A stretch of 64,000 nt of DNA. It comes from Streptomyces sp. NBC_00510. GTDB lineage: Bacteria; Actinomycetota; Actinomycetes; Streptomycetales; Streptomycetaceae. The notes under the pieces are model-generated. The model made no database searches. It worked only from the letters and a program-made list of their open reading frames with translations, and had not been told where the DNA came from. The DNA is taken from NCBI GenBank assembly GCA_036013505.1, contig CP107851.1:1550001-1614000 (forward strand), in the 5' to 3' direction. Every line of letters begins with the position of its first letter. The first letter of the stretch is position 1. This document shows, in pieces, positions 39,144 to 47,260 of the stretch. Both the position numbers and the translations under genes were made by a program.

Positions 39144-40934
39144 CTACCTCTGGAATCGGTTGCCGGGAAACGGTGCCGGGCACCGGGGGCGCGAGGGCGC
39201 CGGGGACACCGCGCGGGTGCGGGCGATGAGGAGGGTGACGTCGTCGGGGGGCGTCGCGCTCGGCAGGGTGCCGAGCACCGCCGAGCAGAGGTCGTCAAGG
39301 CGCAGCCCGGGCCGGTCGAGGGCGCGGCGCACGCGCTCCATCCCGGTGTCGACGTCGTGCCGGCGGTCCTCGATGAGGCCGTCGGTGTAGAGGGCGAGGA
39401 GGCTGCCCTCGGGCAGTTCCACCTCGGCGGCCTGGTACGGGGGCATCCCGAGGCCGAGCGGTGTGCCGTTGGGCAGGTCGAGGAAGGTGACGCCGCCTCC
39501 GGGGTGGCGGACGGCGGGCGGCGGGTGCCCGGCCCTGGCCATGGTGCAGCGGCGGGAGGCGGGGTCGTAGACGGCGTACAGGCAGGTGGCGCTCACGGAG
39601 GCGGTGTGGAGGCCCTCGCCCTCCTCCTCGGCGAGGCGGATGATCGCCTGGTCGAGGTAGGCGAGGAGCTGTTCCGGAGCCAGGTCGAGATCGGCGAGCG
39701 TCCGCACCGCCGTCCGGAGCCGGCCCATCGTGGCCGCGGCGTCGATGCCGTGGCCGACCACGTCGCCGACGACGAGCGCCACCCGGTCGCGCGGCAGCGG
39801 GATCACGTCGTACCAGTCGCCGCCCACACCGTCCTCGAGGTCCGCCGGGAGGAAGCGGGAGACCACGTCCAGGGAGGGGCCGCCGCACACCCGGCGCGGG
39901 AGCAGGCCCCGCTGGAGGGCGAGGGCCGTGGCGCGCTCGTGCGTGTAGCGGCGTGCGTTGTCCAGGCTCAACGCGGCCCTGGCGACCAGTTCCTCGGCGA
40001 ACAGCAGGTCGTCCTCGTCGAACGGCCGCGGGTCGTCGGTGCGCAGGAACAACACCACCCCCAGGACGACGCCGTGGGCCCTGAGCGGCAGGATCATCAG
40101 CGAGTGCATCCCGAACTCGTCGATCTTCCCGGCCCGTGCCGGGTCCCGGCTGAGCCACGCGGAGGCGGTGTCCAGGACCGGTTCGAGCAGCGAGCGGCCG
40201 GTGGACAGCACGCGCTTGAGGGGCGAGGACGACGGCACGTACACCACGTCGCCCACCCGGGAGACCGCCTCGGGCGCGCCCTCGCGGACCGAGGCCAGTC
40301 CCGCCCGGCGGAACACCGGCAGGTAGTCGCCGTCCGGGCCGAGCCGGGACAGCGGCTCCTCACCGAGCCGCAGGGTGTCCGCGAGGTCGACCGTGACGTA
40401 GTCGGCGAGGCACGAGACGGTGAACGCGGCCAGTTCCTGCGCGGTGCGCATGACGTCCAGGGTGGTGCCGACGCGGGCACCGGCCTCGCCGAGCAGCGCC
40501 AGGCGGTCGCCGGGCCGGTGCCCGCCCGTGATCCGCAGGACGACCAGGCACACGCCCATCGGCCGGCCCGCCGCGTCCTCCAGGCGGATGCAGGAGACGG
40601 AGTACGCCCCCTCGCGGCGCACGCCGTCCACCGCCGGCACGAGGTACTCGCGGCCCGCGACGGGAGTGCCCGTCGCGAGCACCTGGCGCATCACCGCCTC
40701 CAGCGCGCGTGCCCCGGCGGGCAGCGCCGCGTCCGGGCGGCGTCCCAGCCGTCGCTCCCGCGGGATGCCGTCATAGTCCTCGAGCGAGTCGTTGACCCAC
40801 GTGCACCGCAGGTCGGTGTTCCAGAGGGCGAGGCCGATCGCCGAGGGGGCGAGGGGGGACCCCAGCGCCGCCCCGGTGACGCCCACCACCCGCTGGAGGA
40901 GGCCGGCCAGGTCGATCGGTGCGGGTGATGCCAT
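39144..40934 (-). CDS. SpoIIE-type phosphatase with PAS and GAF domains
   Basis: 596 residues. PAS near 25-120 (IGLALWNTDLRCTWVNDSLE), GAF near 150-340 (TAQELAAFTVSCLADYVTVD and LMILPLRAHGVVLGVVLFLR), then a complete SpoIIE PP2C domain: GGDWYD, VGDVVGHGIDAAATMGRLRT, LYTDGLIED and PPDDVTLLIAR. Start ATG 40934 (MASPAPIDLA) follows GAAGGA. The frame remains open far upstream, but that part is antisense-like and carries no domain. Only 6 nt separate its stop from the start of the GNAT gene, so the two probably form one transcript. Confidence 0.92.
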   Translation of the reverse strand: MASPAPIDLAGLLQRVVGVTGAALGSPLAPSAIGLALWNTDLRCTWVNDSLEDYDGIPRERRLGRRPDAALPAGARALEAVMRQVLATGTPVAGREYLVPAVDGVRREGAYSVSCIRLEDAAGRPMGVCLVVLRITGGHRPGDRLALLGEAGARVGTTLDVMRTAQELAAFTVSCLADYVTVDLADTLRLGEEPLSRLGPDGDYLPVFRRAGLASVREGAPEAVSRVGDVVYVPSSSPLKRVLSTGRSLLEPVLDTASAWLSRDPARAGKIDEFGMHSLMILPLRAHGVVLGVVLFLRTDDPRPFDEDDLLFAEELVARAALSLDNARRYTHERATALALQRGLLPRRVCGGPSLDVVSRFLPADLEDGVGGDWYDVIPLPRDRVALVVGDVVGHGIDAAATMGRLRTAVRTLADLDLAPEQLLAYLDQAIIRLAEEEGEGLHTASVSATCLYAVYDPASRRCTMARAGHPPPAVRHPGGGVTFLDLPNGTPLGLGMPPYQAAEVELPEGSLLALYTDGLIEDRRHDVDTGMERVRRALDRPGLRLDDLCSAVLGTLPSATPPDDVTLLIARTRAVSPAPSRPRCPAPFPGNRFQR

Positions 40935-41026
40935 GTCGCGTCGGTCCTTCGTCTGGGCTGCGGGGATGTGCGGGCGCCCGGATCCGGCCGGTGAGGGTGG
41001 CCGGATCCGGGCCGAGGGGGGGCTGG

Positions 41027-42559
41027 CTAGCGCCTGAGGAGGTCCGCCGCGCGTTCGGCGATGGCGTAGACCGTGGCGGCGATGTTGCCCGAGGGGATGG
41101 CGGGCATCACGGAGGCGTCGGCGATCCGGAGGCCGTCGATGCCGTGCACGCGCAGGTCCGTGTCGACGACGGCGAGGTCGTCGATGCCGATCCGGCACGT
41201 GCCGACGGGGTGCATGTACGAGGCCAGGGTGCTGCGCGCGTACGCCCGCAGGCCGGCGTCGTCCTTGACGTCGGGGCCGGGCGAGACCTCGTGCGCACGC
41301 CATCCGTCGAGGGCGCGCGCCCGGCCGATCTCCCGTGCCAGGAAGAGCGCTTCGACCATCGTGGTCAGGTCGCGTTCGTCGCCGTAGTAGTCCGGGTCCA
41401 CCAGCGGCAGGACGCCCGGTGCGGCGCTCGCGAGCCGTACGGAGCCGCGGCTGTACGGCCGCATCGGGGAGACCGCGATCCGGTACCCCTGCCCGTCCGG
41501 CACGTCCGGCGCCGGCGGGTCTCCCGGCGCGCCGACCAGGAGCACCTGCACGTCGGGGTCGCGGATGCCGAGCCGGCTGCGGACCAGGCCGACGGCCTCG
41601 CCGTGGTTGTCGGTCCCGGGCGGAACGGGCCGGGCGGCGCGGTGGACGACGGCGGCCAGGGGGTGGTCGTGCAGGTTCGTCCCGACGCCCGGCAGGTCGA
41701 GGGCGACGTCGATGCCCATGTCCCGCAGGTGCGCCTTCGGGCCGACGCCGGAGAGCATCAGCAACTGCGCCGTACCGATGGTGCCCGCGGTGAGCACGAC
41801 CTCGCCGCGGCACCCGACCGCGACGGTGCGGGTGCCGGTGCGGTCGGCGTGCCCGTACTCCACCCCGACGCACCGGCCGTCGCGCAGGAGCAGGCGGTGG
41901 ACCAGGGCACCGGTCACCACGGTCAGGTTGGGGCGGTGCCGGGCGGGGGTGAGGTAGGCGTCGGCGGCGCTCTGCCGCCGGCCTCCGACGATGTTGAGGT
42001 CGCTCCAGCCGAAGCCCTCCTCCAGACCGCCGGAGATGTCCGCCGCCCGCCGGTACCCGGTCTGGGTCGCCGCCGTCAGGAGCGCGGCCACGACCGGATG
42101 GGGCGGGCCGGCGGGCCCCACGGTCAAGGGGCCGCCGACGCCGCGCAGCACGGGGTCCCGCCCGGGGGCGTTCTCGCTGCGCTTGAAGTACGGGAGCAGG
42201 TCGTCGAAGCCCCAGCCCTTCGCGCCGCCCGCGGTCCACGCGTCGTAGCCGGAGTGGTGACCGCGCACGAAGGTCATGGCGTTGATGGTGGACCCGCCGC
42301 CCAGGCCGCGGCCGCGCGCGAGGGGGGTGGTGGTGCCCGTCGCCGACTGCCGGACGGTGGTGTCGCCCCAGTTCGACTGCGTCCCGAGCGGCGTCGGCCA
42401 GGCGGGCGGCGACGCCGCCGCGGCCGGTGGCCGGTCGCCGCCCGCCTCCAGCAGGAGCACGCGTGCGCCGCCTCGTTCGGAGAGGCGCGCGGCGAGCACG
42501 CTGCCCGCGGTGCCGCCGCCGACGACCACGTAGTCGTAGCTGTCCGTTATCGCATGCAT
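41027..42559 (-). CDS. GMC-family oxidoreductase (choline-dehydrogenase-like)
   Basis: 510 residues. FAD-binding GxGxxG in YDYVVVGGGTAGSVLAARLS (about 8-27), GMC signature 1 GRGLGGGSTINAMTFVRGH (about 84), signature 2 GTIGTAQLLMLSGVGP (about 258), and the catalytic region ASYMHPVGTCRIG with His (about 450) plus GNIAATVYAIAERAADLLRR at the end. These enzymes oxidise primary alcohols such as choline or long-chain alcohols using FAD. Substrate not known. ATG 42559 lies 32 nt from a large inverted repeat. No betaine-aldehyde dehydrogenase is adjacent. Confidence 0.92.
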   Translation of the reverse strand: MHAITDSYDYVVVGGGTAGSVLAARLSERGGARVLLLEAGGDRPPAAAASPPAWPTPLGTQSNWGDTTVRQSATGTTTPLARGRGLGGGSTINAMTFVRGHHSGYDAWTAGGAKGWGFDDLLPYFKRSENAPGRDPVLRGVGGPLTVGPAGPPHPVVAALLTAATQTGYRRAADISGGLEEGFGWSDLNIVGGRRQSAADAYLTPARHRPNLTVVTGALVHRLLLRDGRCVGVEYGHADRTGTRTVAVGCRGEVVLTAGTIGTAQLLMLSGVGPKAHLRDMGIDVALDLPGVGTNLHDHPLAAVVHRAARPVPPGTDNHGEAVGLVRSRLGIRDPDVQVLLVGAPGDPPAPDVPDGQGYRIAVSPMRPYSRGSVRLASAAPGVLPLVDPDYYGDERDLTTMVEALFLAREIGRARALDGWRAHEVSPGPDVKDDAGLRAYARSTLASYMHPVGTCRIGIDDLAVVDTDLRVHGIDGLRIADASVMPAIPSGNIAATVYAIAERAADLLRR

Positions 42560-42668
42560 GGGTCACCTCTGACCGGCCACGTCCGGCGTTTCCGGTGATA
42601 GCCCGAATCGGCTAACACCGGACACGATAACGCCAACCACTCATAGCCGGACAGAGCATCCGTTATCG
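42545..42668. repeat. Three copies of the octamer CGTTATCG around the GMC start
   Basis: CGTTATCG occurs at 42545-42552 (inside the first codons of the GMC gene), as its reverse complement CGATAACG at 42625-42632, and again at 42661-42668. An 8-mer of this kind is rare in such GC-rich DNA, so three copies within 124 nt suggest binding sites for one regulator. Confidence 0.55.
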
Positions 42669-42890
42669 CCCCTATTACGAATTGATATGGACGGATCCAG
42701 CCGAATCCCCCATGTCCGCTCGGGCCGTGAGCCGCGCCTGCGGGCGCCGGTCCGCCGAGGAAGGGCCGGATACCGTGCGGAGTCCGGACTCGCCCGCCGC
42801 CGGGGCAAGTTCATCGTCCGACGCCCTACCCAGGGATGAATGAAAGTTGTACGGTCCACGGGATCATGTCCCCTCACGGAGGTACTCGCC
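42560..42890. other. 331-nt divergent control region between GMC and OFA genes
   Basis: No gene fits. The first 110 nt are relatively AT-rich and hold the 32-bp inverted repeat and CGTTATCG copies described separately. The right part (42700-42890) is GC-rich, with ACGGAGGT at 42876 as the ribosome-binding site of the MFS gene. No distinct promoter boxes are evident for either gene. Confidence 0.6.
42591..42622. promoter_or_regulatory. 32-bp inverted repeat, operator candidate for the GMC gene
   Basis: TCCGGTGATAGCC (42591-42603) and GGCTAACACCGGA (42610-42622) are inverted copies with a single mismatch, separated by CGAATC. The dyad lies 32 nt upstream of the GMC start. The arm length and spacing fit a dimeric TetR- or GntR-type repressor. 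Confidence 0.7.
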
Positions 42891-44282
42891 ATGGCGTCAA
42901 CGGGCGTACCCGACGTCCTCACCCGTGCCCGCACCATCGCACCGCCGGGCTGGAGCCGCTGGCTGGTACCGCCGGCCGCACTCTCCATCCACCTCGCCAT
43001 CGGGCAGGCGTACGCCTGGAGCGTGTTCAAACCCCCGCTGGAGTCCTCGCTCGGGCTGAGCGGCACCCAGTCCGCGCTGCCGTTCCAGCTCGCGATCGTC
43101 ATGCTCGGGCTGTCGGCCGCGTTCGGCGGCACGCTCGTCGAGCGCAACGGGCCCCGGTGGGCCATGTGCGTCTCGGCCCTCTGCTTCTCCTCCGGTTTCC
43201 TCATCTCGGCCCTGGGCGCCGCCACGCGCCAGTACTGGCTGATCGTCCTCGGTTACGGCCTCGTCGGCGGCATAGGCCTCGGCATCGGCTACATCTCGCC
43301 GGTCTCCACGCTCATCAAGTGGTTCCCCGACAGGCCCGGGCTCGCCACGGGCATCGCCATCATGGGCTTCGGCGGCGGCGCGCTCATCGCGTCGCCCTGG
43401 TCGACGCAGTTGCTGTCCTCCTTCGGCGCCGACTCCTCCGGCATCGGGCAGACCTTCCTGGTGATGGGCCTGGTCTACGCGGTCTTCATGAGCTTCGGGG
43501 TGCTGCTGGTCCGGGTCCCCGCGGACGACTGGCGGCCGGCCGGCTGGACCCCGGCGACCGACGCCGTGCGCCCGCTCGTCACCACCGCGCAGGTGTCGGC
43601 GCGCAACGCGCTGCGCACCCCGCAGTTCTGGTGCCTGTGGGTGGTGCTCTGCATGAACGTGACGGCGGGCATCGGCATCCTGGAGAAGGCCGCGCCGATG
43701 ATCACCGACTTCTTCGCGAACACCTCCACCCCGGTGACGGCCACCGCCGCCGCCGGTTTCGTCGGCCTGCTGTCGCTGGGCAACATGCTCGGCCGGATCA
43801 CCTGGTCCTCCACCTCCGACCTGGTCGGGCGGAAGAACATCTACCGCCTCTACCTCGGCGCGGGGGCGCTGCTGTACCTGCTCATCGCCCTGCTCGGCGA
43901 CGACTCCAAGCCGCTGTTCATCATCGCCGCCGCCGTCATCCTGTCCTTCTACGGCGGCGGGTTCGCCACCGTGCCCGCCTACCTCAAGGACCTCTTCGGG
44001 ACGTACCAGGTGGGCGCGATCCACGGACGGCTGCTGACCGCCTGGTCCACGGCCGGCGTGCTCGGGCCGCTGATCGTGAACGCGATCGCCGACCACGAGA
44101 AGTCGGCGGGACGGACGGGACCCGACCTCTACTCCACGTCCTTCGTCATCATGATGGTGCTGCTGGTGATCGGCTTCGTCGCCAACGAGCTGGTACGACC
44201 GGTCCATCCGCGCCACCATGACGGACCGTCCGCCGAGCCCAAGGCCACGACCGGACCCGAGTCGCAAGGAGCCGTCCGATGA
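42891..44282 (+). CDS. OFA-family MFS transporter (oxalate/formate antiporter type)
   Basis: 463 residues with 12 predicted membrane helices. Typical OFA features: SIHLAIGQAYAWSVFKPPLE near residue 32, LGYGLVGGIGLGIGYISPVS near 125, TLIKWFPDRPGLATGIAIMG near 145, and GNMLGRITWSSTSDLVGRKN near 300. ATG 42891 follows ACGGAGGT at 7 nt; an upstream ATG at 42840 has no site. Family members exchange or import small carboxylates. A 50-residue membrane partner follows with an ATGA overlap. No oxalate-degrading genes are in the window, so the substrate is open. Confidence 0.92.
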   Translation: MASTGVPDVLTRARTIAPPGWSRWLVPPAALSIHLAIGQAYAWSVFKPPLESSLGLSGTQSALPFQLAIVMLGLSAAFGGTLVERNGPRWAMCVSALCFSSGFLISALGAATRQYWLIVLGYGLVGGIGLGIGYISPVSTLIKWFPDRPGLATGIAIMGFGGGALIASPWSTQLLSSFGADSSGIGQTFLVMGLVYAVFMSFGVLLVRVPADDWRPAGWTPATDAVRPLVTTAQVSARNALRTPQFWCLWVVLCMNVTAGIGILEKAAPMITDFFANTSTPVTATAAAGFVGLLSLGNMLGRITWSSTSDLVGRKNIYRLYLGAGALLYLLIALLGDDSKPLFIIAAAVILSFYGGGFATVPAYLKDLFGTYQVGAIHGRLLTAWSTAGVLGPLIVNAIADHEKSAGRTGPDLYSTSFVIMMVLLVIGFVANELVRPVHPRHHDGPSAEPKATTGPESQGAVR

Positions 44283-44431
44283 CCGCCCCGAACCCCGCGC
44301 CCACCGCCGACGCCTCCGCCGGGGGCGGCCGGCTGCCGCTCATGGTCGTCGCCTGGCTGTGGGTCGGCGCGCCCTTCGCCTACGGCGTCTACGAACTCGG
44401 CCTGAAGCTCAAGCAGTTGTTCACCGGCTGA
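44279..44431 (+). CDS. MFS transporter small subunit, single membrane helix
   Basis: 50 residues: an Ala/Pro N-terminus, then GRLPLMVVAWLWVGAPFAYG with one membrane helix, ending VYELGLKLKQLFTG. Its ATG overlaps the stop of the OFA carrier gene (ATGA), so it is translationally coupled. The sequence and position match the small conserved protein found beside OFA-type MFS carriers in actinobacteria. It probably binds or stabilises the carrier; the mechanism is unknown. Confidence 0.82.
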   Translation: MTAPNPAPTADASAGGGRLPLMVVAWLWVGAPFAYGVYELGLKLKQLFTG

Positions 44432-44735
44432 CCGGCTGACCGGCTTCACCGCCGGCTCCCGCCACGGGCCGCCCCGTCCGCACGGACCGGGCGGCCCCGT
44501 CACGCGCCGACCCCGCCGGCACGGCGGACGAGGGCGTCGAAGGCACGGTCGGGGAGGACCCGCCGGGCGGCGACCATCGGCTTGGCGGCGAAACCCGTGG
44601 CGCAACGGGTCCGCGGGCGGCGGGCCGTGGCCGCCCCGACGGGTGCTGAGCGTGCCGGACGGGGGTATCCGGACCCCGTAGAGGACCGCCCGTTCCGTGC
44701 CGCGGAGCGGGCGCCGACCCACGGAGGAAGGAACC
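44432..44735. other. 304-nt gap after the OFA operon
   Basis: It contains a hairpin terminator (44466-44498), GC-rich sequence with no gene, and the ribosome-binding site of the next gene (ACGGAGGAAGG, 44721-44731). I see no other structure. Confidence 0.6.
44466..44498 (+). terminator. Hairpin terminator of the OFA operon
   Basis: GGGCCGCCCCGTCC (44466-44479) pairs with GGAC.GGGCGGCCC (44484-44498) over a 4-nt loop, with one mismatch, 35 nt after the small subunit stop. Confidence 0.65.
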
Positions 44736-45002
44736 ATGCCCCACAGCAGCGGTACCCGTACCGGCGCGAGCCCCGACACCCTGGGCGTCGTCGGCCTGAT
44801 CTGCGCGGTCGCCGGATTCTTCGTTCTCGGCATCGTCCTCGGCCCGGCCGCGGTCGTGTGCGGCTGGCTCGCCATGGGCCGCATCTTCCGCGGCGCCAAG
44901 CCGGTGCTCCCGCTGATCGCCGTCGTCCTGGGCGCGATCGACACGCTCATCGCGCTCGTGTGGCTCACCGGCACCCACTGGACCGGCGGCGGCTTCATGT
45001 GA
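44736..45002 (+). CDS. Small membrane protein, DUF4190-like
   Basis: 88 residues: two membrane helices (LGVVGLICAVAGFFVLGIVL and PAAVVCGWLAMGRIF, then KPVLPLIAVVLGAIDTLIAL as a third). The order GxxGLxxAxxGFFxLGIVLGPAAVxxGxxAMGR is that of DUF4190-type proteins. ACGGAGGAAGG precedes ATG 44736. No function is known. The GH114 lipoprotein gene begins 88 nt later on the same strand. Confidence 0.78.
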   Translation: MPHSSGTRTGASPDTLGVVGLICAVAGFFVLGIVLGPAAVVCGWLAMGRIFRGAKPVLPLIAVVLGAIDTLIALVWLTGTHWTGGGFM

Positions 45003-45090
45003 GCCGCGGCGCGGACCCGGCCGAGGGCACCACGGGGCCGGACGGGAGGATGGTGCTCCCCCGCCCGGCCTTCGCCGTCCAGGAGCGCGT

Positions 45091-45930
45091 GTGCCCTTCC
45101 CCGACCCATGCGCGGCACCGCGTGCCGTCCCCGCCGCCCTCGCCGCCGTCGTGGCCGCCCTGGCGCTGACCACCGGGTGCGGCACCGGCGACCGCCCCTC
45201 CGCCGCCCCGCGTGTGGTGCCGCCGGAGGCGGGGGCGTCCTTCGACTACCAGATCGGCGGCGGCTATCCGCCGCCGAAGGGCGTGCGCGTGGTCTCCCGC
45301 GACCGCGCGGACCGGCCCGCCCCGGGCGTCTACTCGGTCTGCTACGTCAACGCCTTCCAGGCCCAGCCCGGCGAGCTGTCCCGGTGGCGCGCCCGGAATC
45401 CGGGCCTGCTGCTGCGCGACGGGGACGGCGGGCTCGTCATGGACGACGAGTGGGACGAGGCGTTGCTGGACACCTCCACCGCCGCCGGGCGGACGGCGCT
45501 GGCGGAGATCGTCGGCGCCTGGATCGACGACTGCGCGCGGCGCGGGTTCCAGGCGGTCGAGCCCGACAACCTCGACTCCTTCGAGCGCTCCGACGGCCTG
45601 CTCACGGCGGCCGACAACGCCGCGTTCGCCCGGCTGCTCGCCGCACGCGCCCATGCGGCGGGGCTGGCCGTCGCCCAGAAGAACACCGCCGAGCTCCTCC
45701 CCCGCCGTGCCGCCATCGGCTTCGACTTCGCGGTCGCCGAGGAGTGCGGCGCGTACGACGAGTGCGGCCGGTACGCCTCCGCGTACGACGGCCGCGTCCT
45801 CGTCGTGGCGTACGACGCCGCCGACTTCACGGCGACCTGCCGCCGCTGGGGCGCCCGCCTCGCGGTGGTGCTCCGCGACCGCGACGTCGCGCCCGCCGGG
45901 GAGCCGGGCCACGTCTTCCGCACCTGCTGA
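45091..45930 (+). CDS. GH114 endo-alpha-1,4-polygalactosaminidase lipoprotein
   Basis: 279 residues. The N-terminus (AALAAVVAALALTTGC) is a lipoprotein signal with lipobox LTTGC, so the enzyme is anchored outside the cell. The TIM-barrel GH114 domain shows FDYQIGGGYPPPKGVRVVSR, GVYSVCYVNAFQAQP, WDEALLDTSTAAGR, FQAVEPDNLDSFE (catalytic Glu/Asp region) and AVAQKNTAELLP. The family cleaves alpha-1,4-linked galactosamine polymers found in fungal exopolysaccharides. GTG 45091 follows AGGAG at 5 nt. With chitosanase and beta-1,3-glucanase it completes a set of fungal-wall hydrolases. Confidence 0.9.
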   Translation: MPFPDPCAAPRAVPAALAAVVAALALTTGCGTGDRPSAAPRVVPPEAGASFDYQIGGGYPPPKGVRVVSRDRADRPAPGVYSVCYVNAFQAQPGELSRWRARNPGLLLRDGDGGLVMDDEWDEALLDTSTAAGRTALAEIVGAWIDDCARRGFQAVEPDNLDSFERSDGLLTAADNAAFARLLAARAHAAGLAVAQKNTAELLPRRAAIGFDFAVAEECGAYDECGRYASAYDGRVLVVAYDAADFTATCRRWGARLAVVLRDRDVAPAGEPGHVFRTC

Positions 45931-46094
45931 CCGCCGCGCCAGGGCCCGCTGCCGGACCCGTCAGGCAGGGCAGGACGGCGGCGCGCTCGGTGTGGGCGTG
46001 GCGGACGACGGCGATCGGTACCCACCGGCGCCTGGGGTTCAGCGTCGTGGACCTCTGCGGGGAGCGCGCCACCGGCCGGCCGCCACGCCCGCGG

Positions 46095-46598
46095 TCATGA
46101 CGTGACCACGGCGTACCAGCGGCCGTCCCGCTGGTGGACCAGGTGGTGGGCGGCGAGGCTGTCGATGTGCCGTGCGATGGTCGCGGGCTGGTAGCCGACG
46201 CTGGCGCTCAGGGCGTCGATGGTCGTCCCGTCGCTCCCGGCCGCGCGGAGTTCCTGGAGGGTCTTGAGCGCCGTGCGGGCGAGGCCGGACTCCTCGGGGC
46301 GGGGCTCGGCGGGAGCCGGCACGGCGGCCGCGGCAGGCGTCCGGGCAGGCGCCGGGGCCGGGACCGGGACTGGCGCTGGGGCCGGGGGCCGGGCGGTCGA
46401 CGCTCCCGGAGGCACGGACGGGGCGGGGACGGGGGCGGGGACGGGGGCGGGGGCGGGTACCGCGGTGCCGGAAGGGGCGGGCGGGACCGGCGAGGCCACC
46501 GGTGCGGCCACCGGGGCGGTACGGACGGGGGCGACGGGCCTCGGTGTGCGATTGACCGTGCGGTGCTTGCGGCCCTTCTGGTGACGGCGGGTGCTCAT
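46095..46598 (-). CDS. Winged-helix protein with long Pro/Ala linker
   Basis: 167 residues. It opens basic (MSTRRHQKGRKHRTVNRTPR), then about 75 residues of PAPVPAP-type repeats, then a compact C-terminal domain: ARTALKTLQELRAAGSDGTT, IDALSASVGYQPATIARHID and SLAAHHLVHQRDGRWYAVVT. This has the shape of an IclR/MarR-like winged helix with the recognition helix YQPATIARHIDSL. AAGGAGG lies 8 nt before ATG 46598. A DNA-binding role is likely, but the target is unknown. It is divergent from the DUF427 gene. Confidence 0.65.
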   Translation of the reverse strand: MSTRRHQKGRKHRTVNRTPRPVAPVRTAPVAAPVASPVPPAPSGTAVPAPAPVPAPVPAPSVPPGASTARPPAPAPVPVPAPAPARTPAAAAVPAPAEPRPEESGLARTALKTLQELRAAGSDGTTIDALSASVGYQPATIARHIDSLAAHHLVHQRDGRWYAVVTS

Positions 46599-46758
46599 CG
46601 GGCGGACCTCCTTCACTGTGATCTTGAAGGGCCAACGGGGGACCGCCGCCGGAGTCACGCAGATGCGTGCATGCGGGGGACCCCGGGGCGCCCGGGGAAT
46701 GTGCGGCGGCACCGCCGCCGTTGCACCGGATCCGGACGGACCCGAGGAAGGGAAGACC

Positions 46759-47115
46759 ATGCCCCCCACGGACAGCCGCCGAGGTCACCGCGTGGACGCG
46801 GTACCCGGCACCCAGCACGTGACCGTCACGATCGACGGCAAGGTCGTGGCCGAGACCCGGCGGCCGGTACTGGTCCACGAGACCGGTCTGCCGGTGCGCT
46901 ACTACATCCCGCCGCAGGACGTGGACCTCGCGCTCTTCCGCGCCAGCGACACCAACACGACCTGCCCCTACAAGGGCGTCGCCTCCTACTGGTCGTACGG
47001 CGACCACAACGACGTCGCCTGGGTCTACGAGGAGCCGCTCGCGTCGGTGCCCGAGATCACGGGCCATCTCTCCTTCTACGACACCGTGGCCGCCGTCGCC
47101 GTCGAGGACGCCTGA
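46759..47115 (+). CDS. DUF427 domain protein
   Basis: 118 residues: VTVTIDGKVVAETRRPVLVH, then LPVRYYIPPQDVDLALFRAS, TNTTCPYKGVASYWSY and VAWVYEEPLASVPEITGHLSF are the DUF427 signature, a small beta-tent fold. Function is unknown in bacteria. GAGGAAGGGA precedes ATG 46759. It is transcribed toward the receiver-flavoprotein gene, but a terminator lies between. Confidence 0.92.
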   Translation: MPPTDSRRGHRVDAVPGTQHVTVTIDGKVVAETRRPVLVHETGLPVRYYIPPQDVDLALFRASDTNTTCPYKGVASYWSYGDHNDVAWVYEEPLASVPEITGHLSFYDTVAAVAVEDA

Positions 47116-47120
47116 CCGGG

Positions 47121-47148
47121 CGGACGGTGCGCGGGGGCGCACCGTCCG
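47121..47148 (+). terminator. Hairpin terminator after DUF427
   Basis: CGGACGGTGCGC (47121-47132) pairs perfectly with GCGCACCGTCCG (47137-47148) over GGGG, 6 nt after the stop. Confidence 0.75.
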
Positions 47149-47260
47149 TCACGACGTCCCGGAGCGTGCCCGCGGCCTGCGGCGGGTCCCCGGCCGCAGG
47201 TGCAAGCACGACTGTTCGGTTTACTGCGCACGACGGCCGCCGGGGAGCAATGATGGTCAC

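Noticed and set aside
40935-42566. Upstream extension of the phosphatase frame to more than 1100 codons
   Set aside because: The extension runs through the GMC gene in another frame, is Arg/Pro-rich and has no domain. A good start exists at 40934.
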